Of a DNA stretch of 64,000 bases, positions 1 to 11,583 are shown piece by piece. Source of the DNA: Entoloma clypeatum (taxonomy: Eukaryota; Basidiomycota; Agaricomycetes; Agaricales; Entolomataceae). Position numbers and translations under genes: made by a program. The notes under the pieces are model-generated. The model was not told the DNA's origin, made no database searches, and was given only the letters and a program-made list of their open reading frames with translations. How positions within the stretch are numbered: the first letter of the stretch is position 1; each line of letters opens with the position of its first letter. The DNA lies in assembly GCA_963565915.1 (NCBI GenBank), contig OY751491.1, forward strand, positions 3,286,001 to 3,350,000. Direction: 5' to 3'.

Positions 1-1060
1 GTATCTACAGACGCCGGGCACGATTGTGAGCGCGTGAGCCAAACAGACATGAAAAGCGTACCTTTCTGACCCTACTCCGGCATCAAAGTGCAATCTGGCC
101 TTAACGAGGTTGAACCGAGAATACTTACTGCATCCAGAGACGACAAAAGAATAATTAGAGCTGGAAAATAAAGTTGCTATTAACTGAAAGGTGCCGTTAA
201 CAATTGCAAATGCTAAACTCACACTGGGATTGCTACTCGATGGGCCAGCGATACGCCTCCCTTGCTTCTGATGGAGTAGGGCCCTAGACATGTCTGTAGA
301 CACGCATAGACGAAACTCAATTCATCCATTACGCGCGCGATCCGACAGCACCAGCACGTGAGCATAGCCCATAGCAGGCCACCCATCCTCATGAAGTCAC
401 TGCGAGAAACCAGTAATCCTCGCTAGCATCGTTGAAACCATCACGGATCACGGATCACTGGTCCTTGGAGAATACGAGAACGCCTACGGCCAACGAAAGA
501 GCCAGCATTGTTGGCGCCAGGAATTTGAAAAAAAAAAAGACAGTTGCAGAAGCAACAGCGGCAACGGCTTGGTAGGTAGAGGTCAAGAGAGAGAAGATTT
601 TGAGTTACATAAGCCACAGAGGATGACTTGAGTCTAGCCCACAGACGGAAATTGCAATAAAAACGGCGAAGTCAGCTATGCCAAGCAACTTCAAGACAAA
701 TCAAAAAATTTGTTGGGATTACAAGGGATTGACAGGTACGTGGCTGTATTTTCGGTATTTGGGGGAATTTTGAGAGAGGGAATTTTGACTGGGCTTGATT
801 CGCGATACTGTCACTTACACCTATTTCTTGTCTGTGATGTGGCAATGCACGTGTGTCCTGGAGCCCTCATCACCTTCGTGATGAGATCATGGCTACACAC
901 TCCTGGTAAGTCCGTCGTCCAATTCTACTTATATTTCTTTTGAAGGGACATTTCTGACTTTGCATTGACCCACCATGTCCTAGAAGGGTGGGTGCCCCCC
1001 TATATTCTCGCATGGCACGCGGCAGTTCTGTGATTACAACTACACACAAGGCCACCTATC
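1..1060. other. No supportable gene
   Basis: I recognise no gene here. On the minus strand a short open stretch ending at a TGA at 455-457 encodes two hydrophobic segments and could be the last exon of a membrane protein, but no matching upstream exons or family could be identified. An A-run lies near 528-538. Confidence 0.4.
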
Positions 1061-1600
1061 GTGGACGGTGGAATCTCAGAGGACCCACGCTTTTGGAAGA
1101 AATATTCCTCTCGATTGGTAGATCTCATTGTTTTGTTGCTACATCGAGATTTTCAGATGCTGCGCGGTGTTCGATTTAGGGTCGCAAGCAGCGATCAAGA
1201 ATGGGGTCAGCATTTATCATGGTGCAGAAGAATAACAATCGTCCTTCAGCTATCGCTCTCTAACTCAAGTGTGGCTCAAGAAACGTATCATGGATCCTAT
1301 ACGTGGTTTGAGACATCCATCATCCGGGACAATCAAAGAACGTTGCGGACATACATCGTCAACGCTGATGTTCTCGATGAATGGGCTGCTGCTGCAGAAG
1401 TCAGGAACACTGCGGACGACGTAGCTGAGCAACAACGCTGGCACCTCCAGAAGAACGTCCAGCATCCACCACCCTTAAAACCCAGTGGCATCGTGGGGAT
1501 GTAATCGATGCAGGTTTGGCGAGGTCAAAGGGATGTGGAACGGGAAGCGGCTTTGTTGAAACGCTTGCGGCGGGTGACCGAGTGGCGGTCGTTGCAGGAG
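1061..1600 (+). pseudogene. Remnant of a fungal hypothetical protein (DQxW...YTWFE family)
   Basis: The reading frame carries motifs I associate with a widespread uncharacterised family in mushroom-forming fungi: SSDQEWG near 1190, SYTWFETSI near 1300, and, in a different frame, a GSGFVETLAAGDRVAVVAGA stretch at 1540-1605. The last block normally continues with a PGW-NHV segment, which is missing here. The YTWFE block and the GDRVAVVAGA block lie in different frames with no obvious intron between them, and the N-terminal part of the family is absent. I therefore call it a decayed fragment rather than a gene. No function is known to me for this family. It lies about 190 bases upstream of MFS copy 1 and shows no functional link to it. 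An alternative is a real multi-exon gene whose introns I could not resolve. Confidence 0.45.
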
Positions 1601-1793
1601 CTAAGGCAAGTGTCTTTTCACCTTCAACGCGGCTTGTTCCTATGCTCCTTCAAGGCACCGGAAATACCCATTGTCTTACTTTCGTGCTTCTGCGAATGCA
1701 TAAAACGTGGGGCATCTGGAGTTGAGGAATGTAGTTGGATTGACAGCCTTCTTTTCTCCCCCATCGTCCATCGTTTACTCAGTTTCTTAGAAA

Positions 1794-4219
1794 ATGGGTA
1801 ACGACATTGCGACGGAGTCTCGTTCGTCAAAAGAGGGTAATCTGGAGCAGAGCATCGGAAAGAAGTATGACGACTTGGAGGGAACGTTGCACCAGAGCAA
1901 GCTGGGGTTCAAACTCCAGAGGAATAATCTGCTATCGAGGCCGGATTCAGTGTATGCGGAGGCGGTGTATATAGATGCCGCAAGTGTGGAGTATACGGTC
2001 GAGGAAGAGGTGAGGTCTTTTTGTTCATGGTTTTTGTGGAAGTCAAAATAAAGACTGCCTACGGATTCGCGTTTTTTCTTCCTTTTGTAGAAGTTGGTGA
2101 GGAAGAAGATCGACCATACTGTGGTGGGGTGCAGGTATGCTTGATTTACTATCGCTTGGGATTGTGCCTTCCTGATAATCTTTTCCACAGCTATGTTTAT
2201 AAGTGTTCGCTGTGGATTTGTTCTGACTTCAGGTTATTGATATGCAACACCAGTCAACCAGTTTGGTAAATCAATATATCGGCAATGCTACATTCGTCAT
2301 GATTTCTGATTCACTGGTAGATCGCACCAATATGTGAGTCTTTGGTCGGTCTCTCACCAAGAAGGCTTGATTGCTGAACTTTCACCAGCGGGAACGTCCA
2401 TGTGATTCCGGCATTTAACAAGAATTTCGTGCGTCTAGATGTTTCGTGTCTGTATGACATCCAATATCTGTTTATCTGAAGGGGATGTGCAAACTTGAAG
2501 GGCTTCCCGCGGCATCACGACCAACAACAAGTGGCTTGCGCTCAGTATCTTTCATGTTATTGTACGTGCTGCTTGTCTTTTTTTGTCAGAAATGAGGAAT
2601 GGGTGCTAAATATTTGTTTTAGGTCTCCTTGAGATGCCCGCGAATGGTTTGTGAAGATATCTTTATGAAGCGCTCGACGTATATTTAATGTTTCTTTGTA
2701 AGTGGTCCAGCGTTATATTGGGGCGAACAAATTGTAAATGCGCAACCACTTTTGCCTCGCTTTCTTTGGAATAGCTGACGAAATATATGCTCCAGTTTCT
2801 TCCTCGCTATGATGTTTTGGGGACTGTCATCGCTTTCCTTTGTGTATTCTAAAGGTTATTTGGCTCTCTTGGCGCTTCGGTATGTCTGCAATATCTTTGC
2901 GATGTCTAATCTATCGTTTGATTCAATTCCTATGAAATTGATAGGGTTCTCTTGGGTATCGGCGAAGCAGGATATTATGCCGGAATGATCTATTTCTTGT
3001 CCTTCTGGTACAAAAGGTATTGTTCCAAAATATGCCCATATTGTTAGCCATTTGTGACGTTATCTTCGCACTTTAGACACGAGCTTGCACTGCGAATCAG
3101 GTAAAGGCAATTACAACGACATGCACATTGTTACACTTTCTCTTCCTAGTCTTTGCATGACAGGCACTTTACCTGGAGCGATTAGTGTATGGCCTCTCGC
3201 TCCTTCCATAAGTGATCTTGACGAATTTGACCTTGCAGGGACTTCTCGCGTTTGGCCTCACGCGGGCGCATACTTCCCTCCTTGTCGGGTATGTTGTGAT
3301 TTGAATTCAACATGAACACGCCAGCCGCCATCACTTACCACCCTTTCATTTCTTTGCAGCTGGCAGTTCCTCTTCCTAGTACGTCCAAGGAACAGGTCCC
3401 TCCAGAACTTTGATGATACTCAAGGGTTGATTTGCAGATTGAATCGATTCCTACTATCATTGTGGCCATCACGATCCTCTTCTTCCTTCCGTCTTTCCCG
3501 TTCGCCGCTTTCTTCCTCAGTCCGCGGGAGAAGGCGATCGCGCAGGCTCAGTTGAACAGGGATCATAAGCCCCAGTCTCATGGTGGTATGTCTGGATGGA
3601 GTGGCTTCAAAGCGATAGCTGCGGATCCCAATTCGTGGATGTTCATGGTTCTGTACGCTAGTTGTGAGTACGAGTTCGTTGTTGAGAAGGAGAAATAAAT
3701 GTTGATGTTTATTTTTTTTCTTCTTGAAAGAGTTGCGACAGTCTCGTACTTCTTGCCAACAGTCTGTCGTTAAACTAGGCTCGTGGTTATTGACGACCTG
3801 TTGCTGTAGTTGATCAAGGGCCTCGGATTCTCCTCGATCAATGCCCAAGGCATGACCGTTGCGCCATATGTCGTTGGCTGGTTCATGGTCGTGTTCCAGG
3901 CGTGGCACAGTGACTACACGAAGGACCGAGGCTGGCACTTCATGACATCGTGTGCCGTTGCTTTTACTGGATATATCATCCTTGCCACATCTGTGCAGAA
4001 GAGCAGTGGAGCCGGGTACTTTGCGCTGTTGCTTGTTGGCGGAAATTACAGCCTGTTCCCCCTCGTCATGTGCGATCTAGCCATGTTAAAACATTTTCTC
4101 CGGAGATGTCCACTGATGATGCCTCGTAGGAGCTGGGCTGCAAATTGTTTCTCGCCGACTTCTAAGAATGGTGTTGGTACCGCATTCATTGTATCCATCT
4201 CTAATACCATTTCCATGTG
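1794..4219 (+). CDS. MFS transporter, allantoate/nicotinate permease-like (copy 1, 3' end missing)
   Basis: A membrane transporter of the major facilitator superfamily, anion:cation symporter (Dal5/TNA1-like) group, expected in the plasma membrane. The first exon runs 1794-2009 and ends at a GTGAG donor. Later short exons encode KLVRKKIDHTVV, DRTNM, the segment GLSSLSFVYSKGYLALLALR near 2820-2880, LLGIGEAGYYAGMIYFLSFW near 2945-3010, then HELALRIR. A long exon (about 3435-3660) carries FLSPREKAIAQAQLNRDHKP and WMFMVLYASC. A last block (3810-4219) ends in SISNTISM. The family normally has a further 60-100 residues with the last helices; here a stop follows at once and PDR transporter sequence begins. 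At least eight introns are inferred. It is a paralogue of the copies at 15072 and 50945. The substrate cannot be told from sequence. The gene is probably truncated and possibly non-functional. Confidence 0.7.
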
Positions 4220-4289
4220 AGGGGCCTGAAGAAATTGATATTTGGGTAGCGGTTATTTGGATACTCTTCTACCGACTGCAAACGTTCGT

Positions 4290-6070
4290 GAGGCTTTATT
4301 GTTCTCTGCGAAACTTCGCCAGCCAACTTCGGTCCGTTGCCGGAGAAGGAAGCATAGTAAGTGCATATCCTTATCACATTCAAGGCAGAAGGTTGATGGG
4401 TCGTTGCAACAGTGTTGAGAAATGCCTGGAGATGTGCGGTTTGGAGGCCTATGGTGGCGCAATCGTTGGCTCCCTTGGCGTCGAACATCGGAAACGTACG
4501 ACGATTGTTGTCGAGTTGGTCGCGAAGGTGAGGTGTGTATCCGATATTATATCATGTACTCAACCTCTTCGGTCACTTTTCAAGCCAAAACTTCTTTTGT
4601 TCTTGGATGGCCCACCTCGGGTCTTGACTTGCAGAGCGCTTGGAGTATTATTGCGTTTTTAAGGAGTCTGGCGGATCATGGACAGGCAATTCTGTGCACG
4701 TATGTCGCATCCGAATTACACCTTCCTTTTATCTGATGCACTTCTTAGGTCCATCAGGTATTGTTTATTACTGTGTTCTTTTCCAAGTCGATCTAGGTCC
4801 TGACGAAACATCTACAGCCATCAGCAAAACTGTTCCAGGTTTGTTCATCGTCTTCCTCCTTATTCACTGACTAACATTGTGTTACAGGTGTTCGACAGGC
4901 TACTGCTCCTCCAGAAGGGTGGAAGAACTGTCTACTTTGGTGATTTAGGTTGCAACGCAACGACTTTGATCGATTACTTACTTTGAGAGACACGACCCTC
5001 GTCCTTGTCTTTTGACGGAAAATCTGTAAGCAGTGTTGACATACTTTTCTCTCGGCCCTTTGGAACTCATCCCTCGCCTCCCACCTCTTTCAGAGCCGAG
5101 TTCATGCTCGATGTTATCAGCGCTGGGGCAACTCTAACCAGCAAACAGAACTGGAACCAATTCTGGCTTGATTCGGAGGAATGTCAGAATCTACAGAAAG
5201 AGGTTGATAGGATTCATTCGGAAGGACGCAGTCGCCCCGTGGTTAAAATTACTTTCTGAACGGAGTTTGCGACCCCTTGATGACTCAGACTAGGGAAATG
5301 TACAGGCGTAACGCTCAAGCCTACTAGAGAGACCCCACCTATCTTATGGCCAAGTTGTTCCTGAACATCGGTGGAATCTTTATCGGTCTTACGTTCTTCA
5401 AGTCCAAGGAACACAAAACAAACTTTTTGTTCGTCTCTTGTATACAGCTGCTGCTTAGGCTTATTTGACATTTCATTAGGCGATCTTCATGACCATTGTC
5501 CTTAGTGCCCCTCTTTCGAACCAGCTTCAAGTACCCTTCATTGCTACACGCTCAATCTACATGATCCGTGAACGTCCGAGTCGGATGTACAGCTGGACTG
5601 CCATTGTCACCTCGCAGTTCCTTGTCGAACTTCCATGGAATATCTTGGGGTCCAATCTCCTGTTTTTTTCTGCTGGCACTGGACCGTTGGCTTTGATCCT
5701 CGCCACATATCGTATGTTGGCGCTCATCTATGCGTACTATACATATTTTGGTCAATGCCATCTGTCTCCGACTATAGCTCTGATTGATCTGGGTCTGAAG
5801 GCTGTCGCAGCGATGGTACCTAGTGCAGAGATTGGCGCACTTCTATTTTCCTTGCTCTTCTCGTTTGCCACCATGTTGTGAGTATTTCTCAAGCCGAATT
5901 GCTGCTTCTGTGGTGTTCAACAACTTCAATGAATAGCGATGGCATCTTGCAGCCTCTCAGAGAGCTTGGCTGGTGGACATGGATGTAAGTCTTGTTTTGT
6001 GTATCAACCTCAATCGGATACTCACCTTATGGCCTTATCGGGGTATTGCCTCATACTTGACATTGAGGCG
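4290..6070 (+). pseudogene. Decayed C-terminal half of a PDR-type ABC transporter
   Basis: Recognisable pleiotropic-drug-resistance ABC transporter pieces appear in the right order: FSAKLRQPTSV (about 4309), [19 protein letters not shown] and the RKRTTI signature region (4412-4530), the Walker B region (about 4578-4660), [20 protein letters not shown] (4890-4950), AEFMLDVISAGATLTS (5100-5155), YLMAKLFLNIGG (5340), then TMD2 pieces IRERPSRMYSWTAIVTSQF (5565-5625) and AVAAMVPSAEIGALLF (5800-5855), ending with LQPLRELGWWTWM near 5985. NBD1, TMD1 and the Walker A motif of NBD2 are absent. There are frameshifts near 4335 and inside the Walker B/D-loop region near 4610, where the catalytic glutamate is also replaced by glycine (LDG instead of LDE). 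The fragment starts immediately after MFS copy 1, so the two were joined by rearrangement. It cannot encode a working pump. Confidence 0.8.
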
Positions 6071-6301
6071 ATTCATCGTAACTACATATATACATACATA
6101 ATAAAAGCACAATGCACCTGTTTGAATCAAGGACGAATGCTTGCTGATCCTACTTGCATAGTCACATTGTGCATGCACATGCACTGCTGTCACATTGTAT
6201 CAGTGTGACAACGGTCCTGCTACATCTCCTCTTGTCAACATCTTGTCTTCACGGCTTTAGCCCACAACGCTTCACCCCAGCACGACGGAAATACACTCAA
6301 C

Positions 6302-9300
6302 ATGAAACGATCCCACTCTCCTGAACAGCCTTCCACATCAGCATTCAACTCCCAATCAAACAAAAGCCCCTTTAAAATACAGTGTCTGGACTCACCCCCC
6401 ACTGACGACGAAAAGATGATGTTGTTATCCGCCCAGCCATATTTTCTGACCGGAAATCTTCCAAGGACTTTAGGCACTCTCATCAGTGGCGAACACATGG
6501 CTATAAAAGAGAACCCAACATTCATACCTTTGGGTTGGCCATCGGGATTGGATGACTATCCAAGGTTTGTAGCTGAACATGTTGATCTACCAGATATCTT
6601 GAGGGAATGTTTTCAAAACAAGACCATCAGTCCTCTGCGAAATTATGTTTCAAGTTGAGTACAATCTGCATGAAAAAACTGAGCTTGGAAACTCATGCCT
6701 CATACAGCAATTCCAGAGAACATGCAACCTCTTGGTGGGCCACTCAGCACGTCTTCCAGTCATAATAGCATCAATGCTTGTAAGTCTCAATATCCATACA
6801 TGCCCATTGCTTATCAATTTACAGTGGAAGGTTGGCCCGCCTAGATCTGTTTCATCCACATTTCTCACAGTTGGTATGCAGTCACTAAAAGAGCCTGGAA
6901 TGCGAAATACGAGGGTGACAATGCCAATATCTTTGTTCAAGCTATCCATCGCATGAATACTATCCGACAAAATCAAGAATATGACAATTTTGTTGCGATT
7001 ATACAAAGCTCAGGGATGGGGAAGTCTCGCACAGTTGATGAAGCTGCGAAGCTCATTTTCACGATTCCTTTCAATCTACGACACAAGAAAGATGAAACAG
7101 GTGGCGTCTATATCTGCTTCCAGTTTCTGTTATTTTTGACATGGTGAAGGCTACCCATTGGCGGATCCCCAAATCCGTGACTTCCTCCTAGCTGTCAAGA
7201 CCTTATCTATGGATGCCCTGGAATTGCGTTACCTGCACTTTTTGGAATCATTACTGCAGACATCCAACCAAATCATCAATGATATCAAGGAATGTGACTC
7301 TTATGAAGCCTTCGCTACTTCCTGGCATGATTGGCTTCAAGCTGCTGATAATCGAAATATGCTTTATAGTCAAGCTCTGGTAAGCCTGCTAATTGTCTAA
7401 GGTCTTCGTCACTTTTTTTGAATATTTTCTCAGACTATGATGTCAACCTGCTCAACTGTGGATCGTCCAGGTAATCTATTAGCAAATACAAGGACACATG
7501 GTTAGAATTCATTCCATTCTTTTTGGAAAGATTGATACAGATCAGCTTCTTGTAGCCCGGAAAGCTCTCAGATGTTTTCTAGCCACTATCGCAAAAAAGT
7601 CTGGAGATAGCTGCGAAGAACGCAACGGTTGTCTCTCTTATCAATCATCTGGGTTGGGGCCTGCCTTGCGGAGAATTCGCCTGATGTTCTATTTCGACGA
7701 GTCTCAGGATCTTTTGCAAGAGTCTACCCGTTTTGTAGCAGCTGCCTCTCAGGAGAAGGAAATGCCCCCTCTTCAAGCTTATCAAGTCCTTTGCAGGGCA
7801 TTCTGCAGTTTTAAAGATGATGATGTCTTCGCCGTTTATCTCTCAACAAACTCAAAGTTGAGCGAATATGCGCCACGTGAAGGAAGAATGTGGTCCGCTC
7901 GCGCAAATAAAAAGCCTGATCACATCCAGTCTCCATGGGTGGAATTACCCTTTGATACATTCGCAAATGTGACAGAAGGATTACTCGAACTGGAGGCATG
8001 TTCAGAGCCACATCATATGGTCCAGTTTGGACGTCCCTTGTGAGTACTGGCCTTTTATAGGTTCATCAGGCTTTGGCTAATTTCCATCAGATTCTGTACT
8101 CGATGGCAGGGTGCTGGAATAATAGATAATGCGCAAGAAGTGCGAGATGATATCTTCGAATTTGCCGTCATGAAGATTACGGGCATACAAGATTCTGAAC
8201 ACTTTCCATCTGATGAGCAAAAGATCAAGGAAAATGGCGATCTTGCGGCGGCGAGCATCAGACTGATGTTCGAGTTTGAGCCGCGACGTGCCTCAGCAGA
8301 GAAAGAAGCACAGCTTGTTGAGGGCCATATGCGGATTGCTTACTCTGTGCCAAAGCACCGTGAATACCTTCGAGCAGGGACTCCCTCGGAACCTATCTTA
8401 GCTGAGGCTGCTGCCCGTGTTATTGATAAAGTCCCAGGTGGACTTAGCAGTCTGGTGGCGAAGTATCTTGCAAATGGGCTTATATCCAAAGGCGAGCGGG
8501 GAGAACTCATTGCCCGTCTTCTTCTCACTCTCGCACACGATAAATGTGTTTCTCGATCACTCTTGGAGAATCGGTCAAGGAGAGGAGATGCCCATTATAG
8601 CAAACCTATTCATCTCTTCACATATCTCGAGGCTCTTGTCGGTCCTGAGAATCTGGACAAGATCAAGAAATCAAAACCCGACAATCTTGCGAATGGGCTT
8701 TTCTTTGAAGACGCTTTCAAGGATGCGAAGATTAATTTCACTCACTTTATAAAAGCTGGAGATTCGAGCCTCATATCTGACCAAGTTGCATGGCTTGCTT
8801 TGTCCCGTTGCATGGCCATTCAATGTGCCAACGGAGAATGGATGATGGATTTATATGTGCCAGTCCTGCTTTGGAACGAGGCGCTCTCTCGTTGGGTTGT
8901 TTCTGGAATGTTTTTCCAGATAAAAAATCGTCTCAAGAAACAACCAGTCAAAATTGATGTGACAAAATTGGGTTTTTACACCTCTGCCCAACCGGGTGAC
9001 CCCAATGCAGACCGCTACAACTCCCGACCTTACATTACTATCGTTATGAATCTTGGCGTGCAACCAGGAAAATCTAAAGCTTCAGCATTCAGGCAGACAC
9101 AGAGAAAATCCCGCACAACTGCGAAACAAACCAAGGCAAAGACTATACCCATACCCAGACCAGCCACACCATCTGAAATGACGATCAGTCCCAGCCCAAC
9201 AAAGAAACAACCAACGCGTGGCAAGAAAACAGTCACTGTCCACCCACGCTATGCCTTTACCTTCGTTGGTTGTTCCCATGAAGTATACGATGTCATTGGT

Positions 9301-9735
9301 CCTGATGAAAAGGCTAAATTTGCTGCTCTTCTTACTTCGCGAGATATTCTCGATGAGCATCCTCGTCAGGCTGATGACTGTATCGAGGCGGTTTTGCGGC
9401 TCAAGCCCTACTGGACTGTGCTTGCGCAATCGTTCCACTGGGCATTGGGCAAAGGAGAAGAGCCTCAGTCTGGTATTGATTATACACCACCTCGTGAAGG
9501 TGTCCACATCGCGAAGGGACCAACTCTAGATAATGTTCGTGACAAACTTGGGGATGTAGGTGGTTGCGGCGGCACCGATGGTGGTGATAGAGACACACAC
9601 AATGGTGGTGAAGACGGGCTTGCCGGTAACAATGAAGACGGGCCCAATGATGATGAAGATGCAAGCGATGATGAGATTATGGACAGTGGCGATGAGGACA
9701 TGGGTGAACCCATGCGAGTGGACAATAACAGATAA
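6302..9735 (+). CDS. CRN-like P-loop NTPase with nuclease-like C-terminal region
   Basis: A large multi-exon protein of a family expanded in mushroom-forming fungi. Exon 1 starts at ATG 6302 (MKRSHSPEQPSTSAFN) and probably ends near 6653. A P-loop-like GMGKSRTVDEAAKL motif lies near 7015. It is followed by an intron at about 7098-7147 and then YPLADPQIRDFLL. The Walker B motif LMFYFDESQDL lies near 7680-7715. An intron at 8041-8091 leads into the long last exon (to 9735). That exon contains DLYVPVLLWNE and, about 20 residues on, FFQIKNR (about 8850-8930), a spacing reminiscent of the acidic/QxK core of restriction-endonuclease-fold nucleases. The C terminus is basic (KSKASAFRQ...KKQPTRGKK) and then Asp/Gly-rich. 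The junction around 6780-6880 does not give an uninterrupted frame, so either an intron was missed or the gene is damaged. The family resembles CRN-type NTPase-nuclease proteins; the nuclease assignment is inference. Confidence 0.55.
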
Positions 9736-9764
9736 GCTATATATTATAGTTGACATTTGATGCC

Positions 9765-11419
9765 ATGCAGAACTTTTCATAGTCCCAAGTCGTTGCATGG
9801 TTGTCATGCGTTACACGCAAAATGAGATTGTAGATCGCATTGATATCATCCAATGCCTCAGCTGTAAGCGCATTGAGAAGCACTTTTAGACCTTCAGTCC
9901 CATGCATCTCGATTTGCTCACCCTGGAACTTCGCAACGGTTGCAGCCCAGATAAACAAGCCTGACGCCCGAGCAGCAAGCATCGCCATCCCCTCCTCTCC
10001 CGGCCATTCCCCCCAGTTCAAAACGTTGTCTTCAACAATCTTTCGTCTCAAGTATAAAGAGATGTCCTCAAAGGAAGCAGAAGTGAAGGTGGACGTGCTT
10101 CACATGTTCGTGGTTCATATTCCGAGAAATTGGATTTCGTTTGCCGTTTCCTTGAGACGTTTCCGATTGGGTTCGTCCATAGCGTCGATGACAGCGACGG
10201 GCCGACCGGGATCGAGGTTCGATGCAATTGCAAGTGCATCAATGAAAAGTCCAGCTGCCTGCTTTGGAGAGATGCGATCCACGAAAACGCGTCCTCCTTC
10301 AACCTGTCATGAACCACCAACTCAATATCATTGTGGCGGTCTGCTAGTTGTCGAGCGATGGATGGGAAATGTGTTCGGATCCGTTGTTTCCTTGCTGTTG
10401 CGGTTGATGAAGAACTGGGCCCAAGGTCTTGTTGTTGCAATCTCTTGCAAGCGACGCAGTAATGGGCAGACTTTCCAGATCCTGGGTCTCCCGTGAGCCA
10501 AAGGAAATTCTGAGGGCCGGGAGAGATAGCATTAAGCCATTCTGTGATGTCCCCTAGTACCTCGATCCTTCTTCCCTCGTCACAAGGATTTCCCCCCCTG
10601 TTTGTCGTAGGTGGGGTGAGCAACGGTGGGGGGTCGAGTGTTCCTTCCAAGAAGACACGCCGTGCTTTCATTTGCTTCTCAGCTTCCATTTCATGAACGA
10701 TATAAGTCTGCAGTCGTGTAAGATGCCTGTTGTTATGTTGAGATTGTCTCTTACCAAGTGTTCGTGCTGCTGTCGTTGAATTTTCAGATCCTACAGAGAA
10801 TTGGGGATATGTAAGTCATTCCGACTCATTAACACTGACACTCACCCTAAACAGCTCCTTTGAATCTGCAACGAGCCTGGAATTTGCCCATGAGTAAATC
10901 TCCTCTACCAAGTCCCTGTATAATGTACAGGCGTTGAATTTTTCGCCCGCTTTGTTTGACCGTAATAACCCTGACCGCATCTTCGGTAAATTCTGCCATG
11001 TTGTCCATGTGAACCCTCCTTTGATTCAAAAGCTAATTTGACGGGGTGATGGTCAAGGCGGCATCGAAGGTCCAGTGGACAGTGTTATGTACCACGCCGA
11101 GCTTGATCAAAGCAGCCCAGAACTTCGAGGAGGCCGGGCGCGCAGGGAACGGCCTGTCTGGAATGATTTCGAGCAAGTCTTTCCCGATTTCCAGACCGTG
11201 GCAGATGTTGTCGAGTACGCGATCCCAAGTCGCTTCCGGGTGTTCGAGGCAGTATATGGAAAGTGATTTCAGGAACTTGTCGTCGAGCTCCCAGGCCTCC
11301 CATGGTGGATCTATACTGTTAACTCCTTTTCCTATCTAGAAATTAGAACCACGGCTTGGAGATGATACAATGATTGGCTTACCGGTTGTCCAGGACTCTG
11401 TGCAGGTAATCATGGACAT
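9765..11419 (-). pseudogene. Truncated, frameshifted NACHT (NLR) gene
   Basis: A paralogue of the full NACHT-WD40 gene at 40293-44417. On the minus strand, an N-terminal helical block (WELDDKFLKSLSIYCLEHPE, 11300-11100) is followed by EAEKQMKARRVFLEGTLDP (10689) and the Walker A motif GDPGSGKSA near 10470. Directly after Walker A an extra base shifts the frame (ITAS-ARDCN continues in another frame). Walker B (VAVIDAMDE) is found in yet another frame near 10190, and sequence is missing after it. Homology resumes at LNWGEWPGEEGMAMLAARAS (10020-9960) and stops at TWDYEKF near 9765. The rest of the NACHT and all WD40 repeats are absent. The breakpoint sits 30 bases from the stop of the CRN-like gene. 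The gene is dead, but the NACHT ancestry is clear. The start near 11419 (short first exon before a GTAAGC donor) is tentative. Confidence 0.8.
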
Positions 11420-11583
11420 TATATGGGCAATGGGTTATGGGTGGTGGATAGATAGTAAGTATTGCCGCAGTACTAGATGACATCTGTAACGCTGTTCACT
11501 TCAATCAGATGGAAGCAGAAAGCCACCATGTACATGAGTTCCGCAAAGAGCAGTAAGATGACAACCACACGTCCTCAAGTCTC
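11340..11583. other. Short spacer with first-exon candidate of the NACHT remnant
   Basis: Contains the possible first exon of the minus-strand NACHT remnant (ATG at 11419-11417, donor near 11391). Nothing else is recognisable up to the PPX1 stop codon. Confidence 0.35.

Noticed and set aside
455..640. Minus-strand two-helix open stretch
   Set aside because: Hydrophobic and open, but too short, with no start, partner exon or family match.
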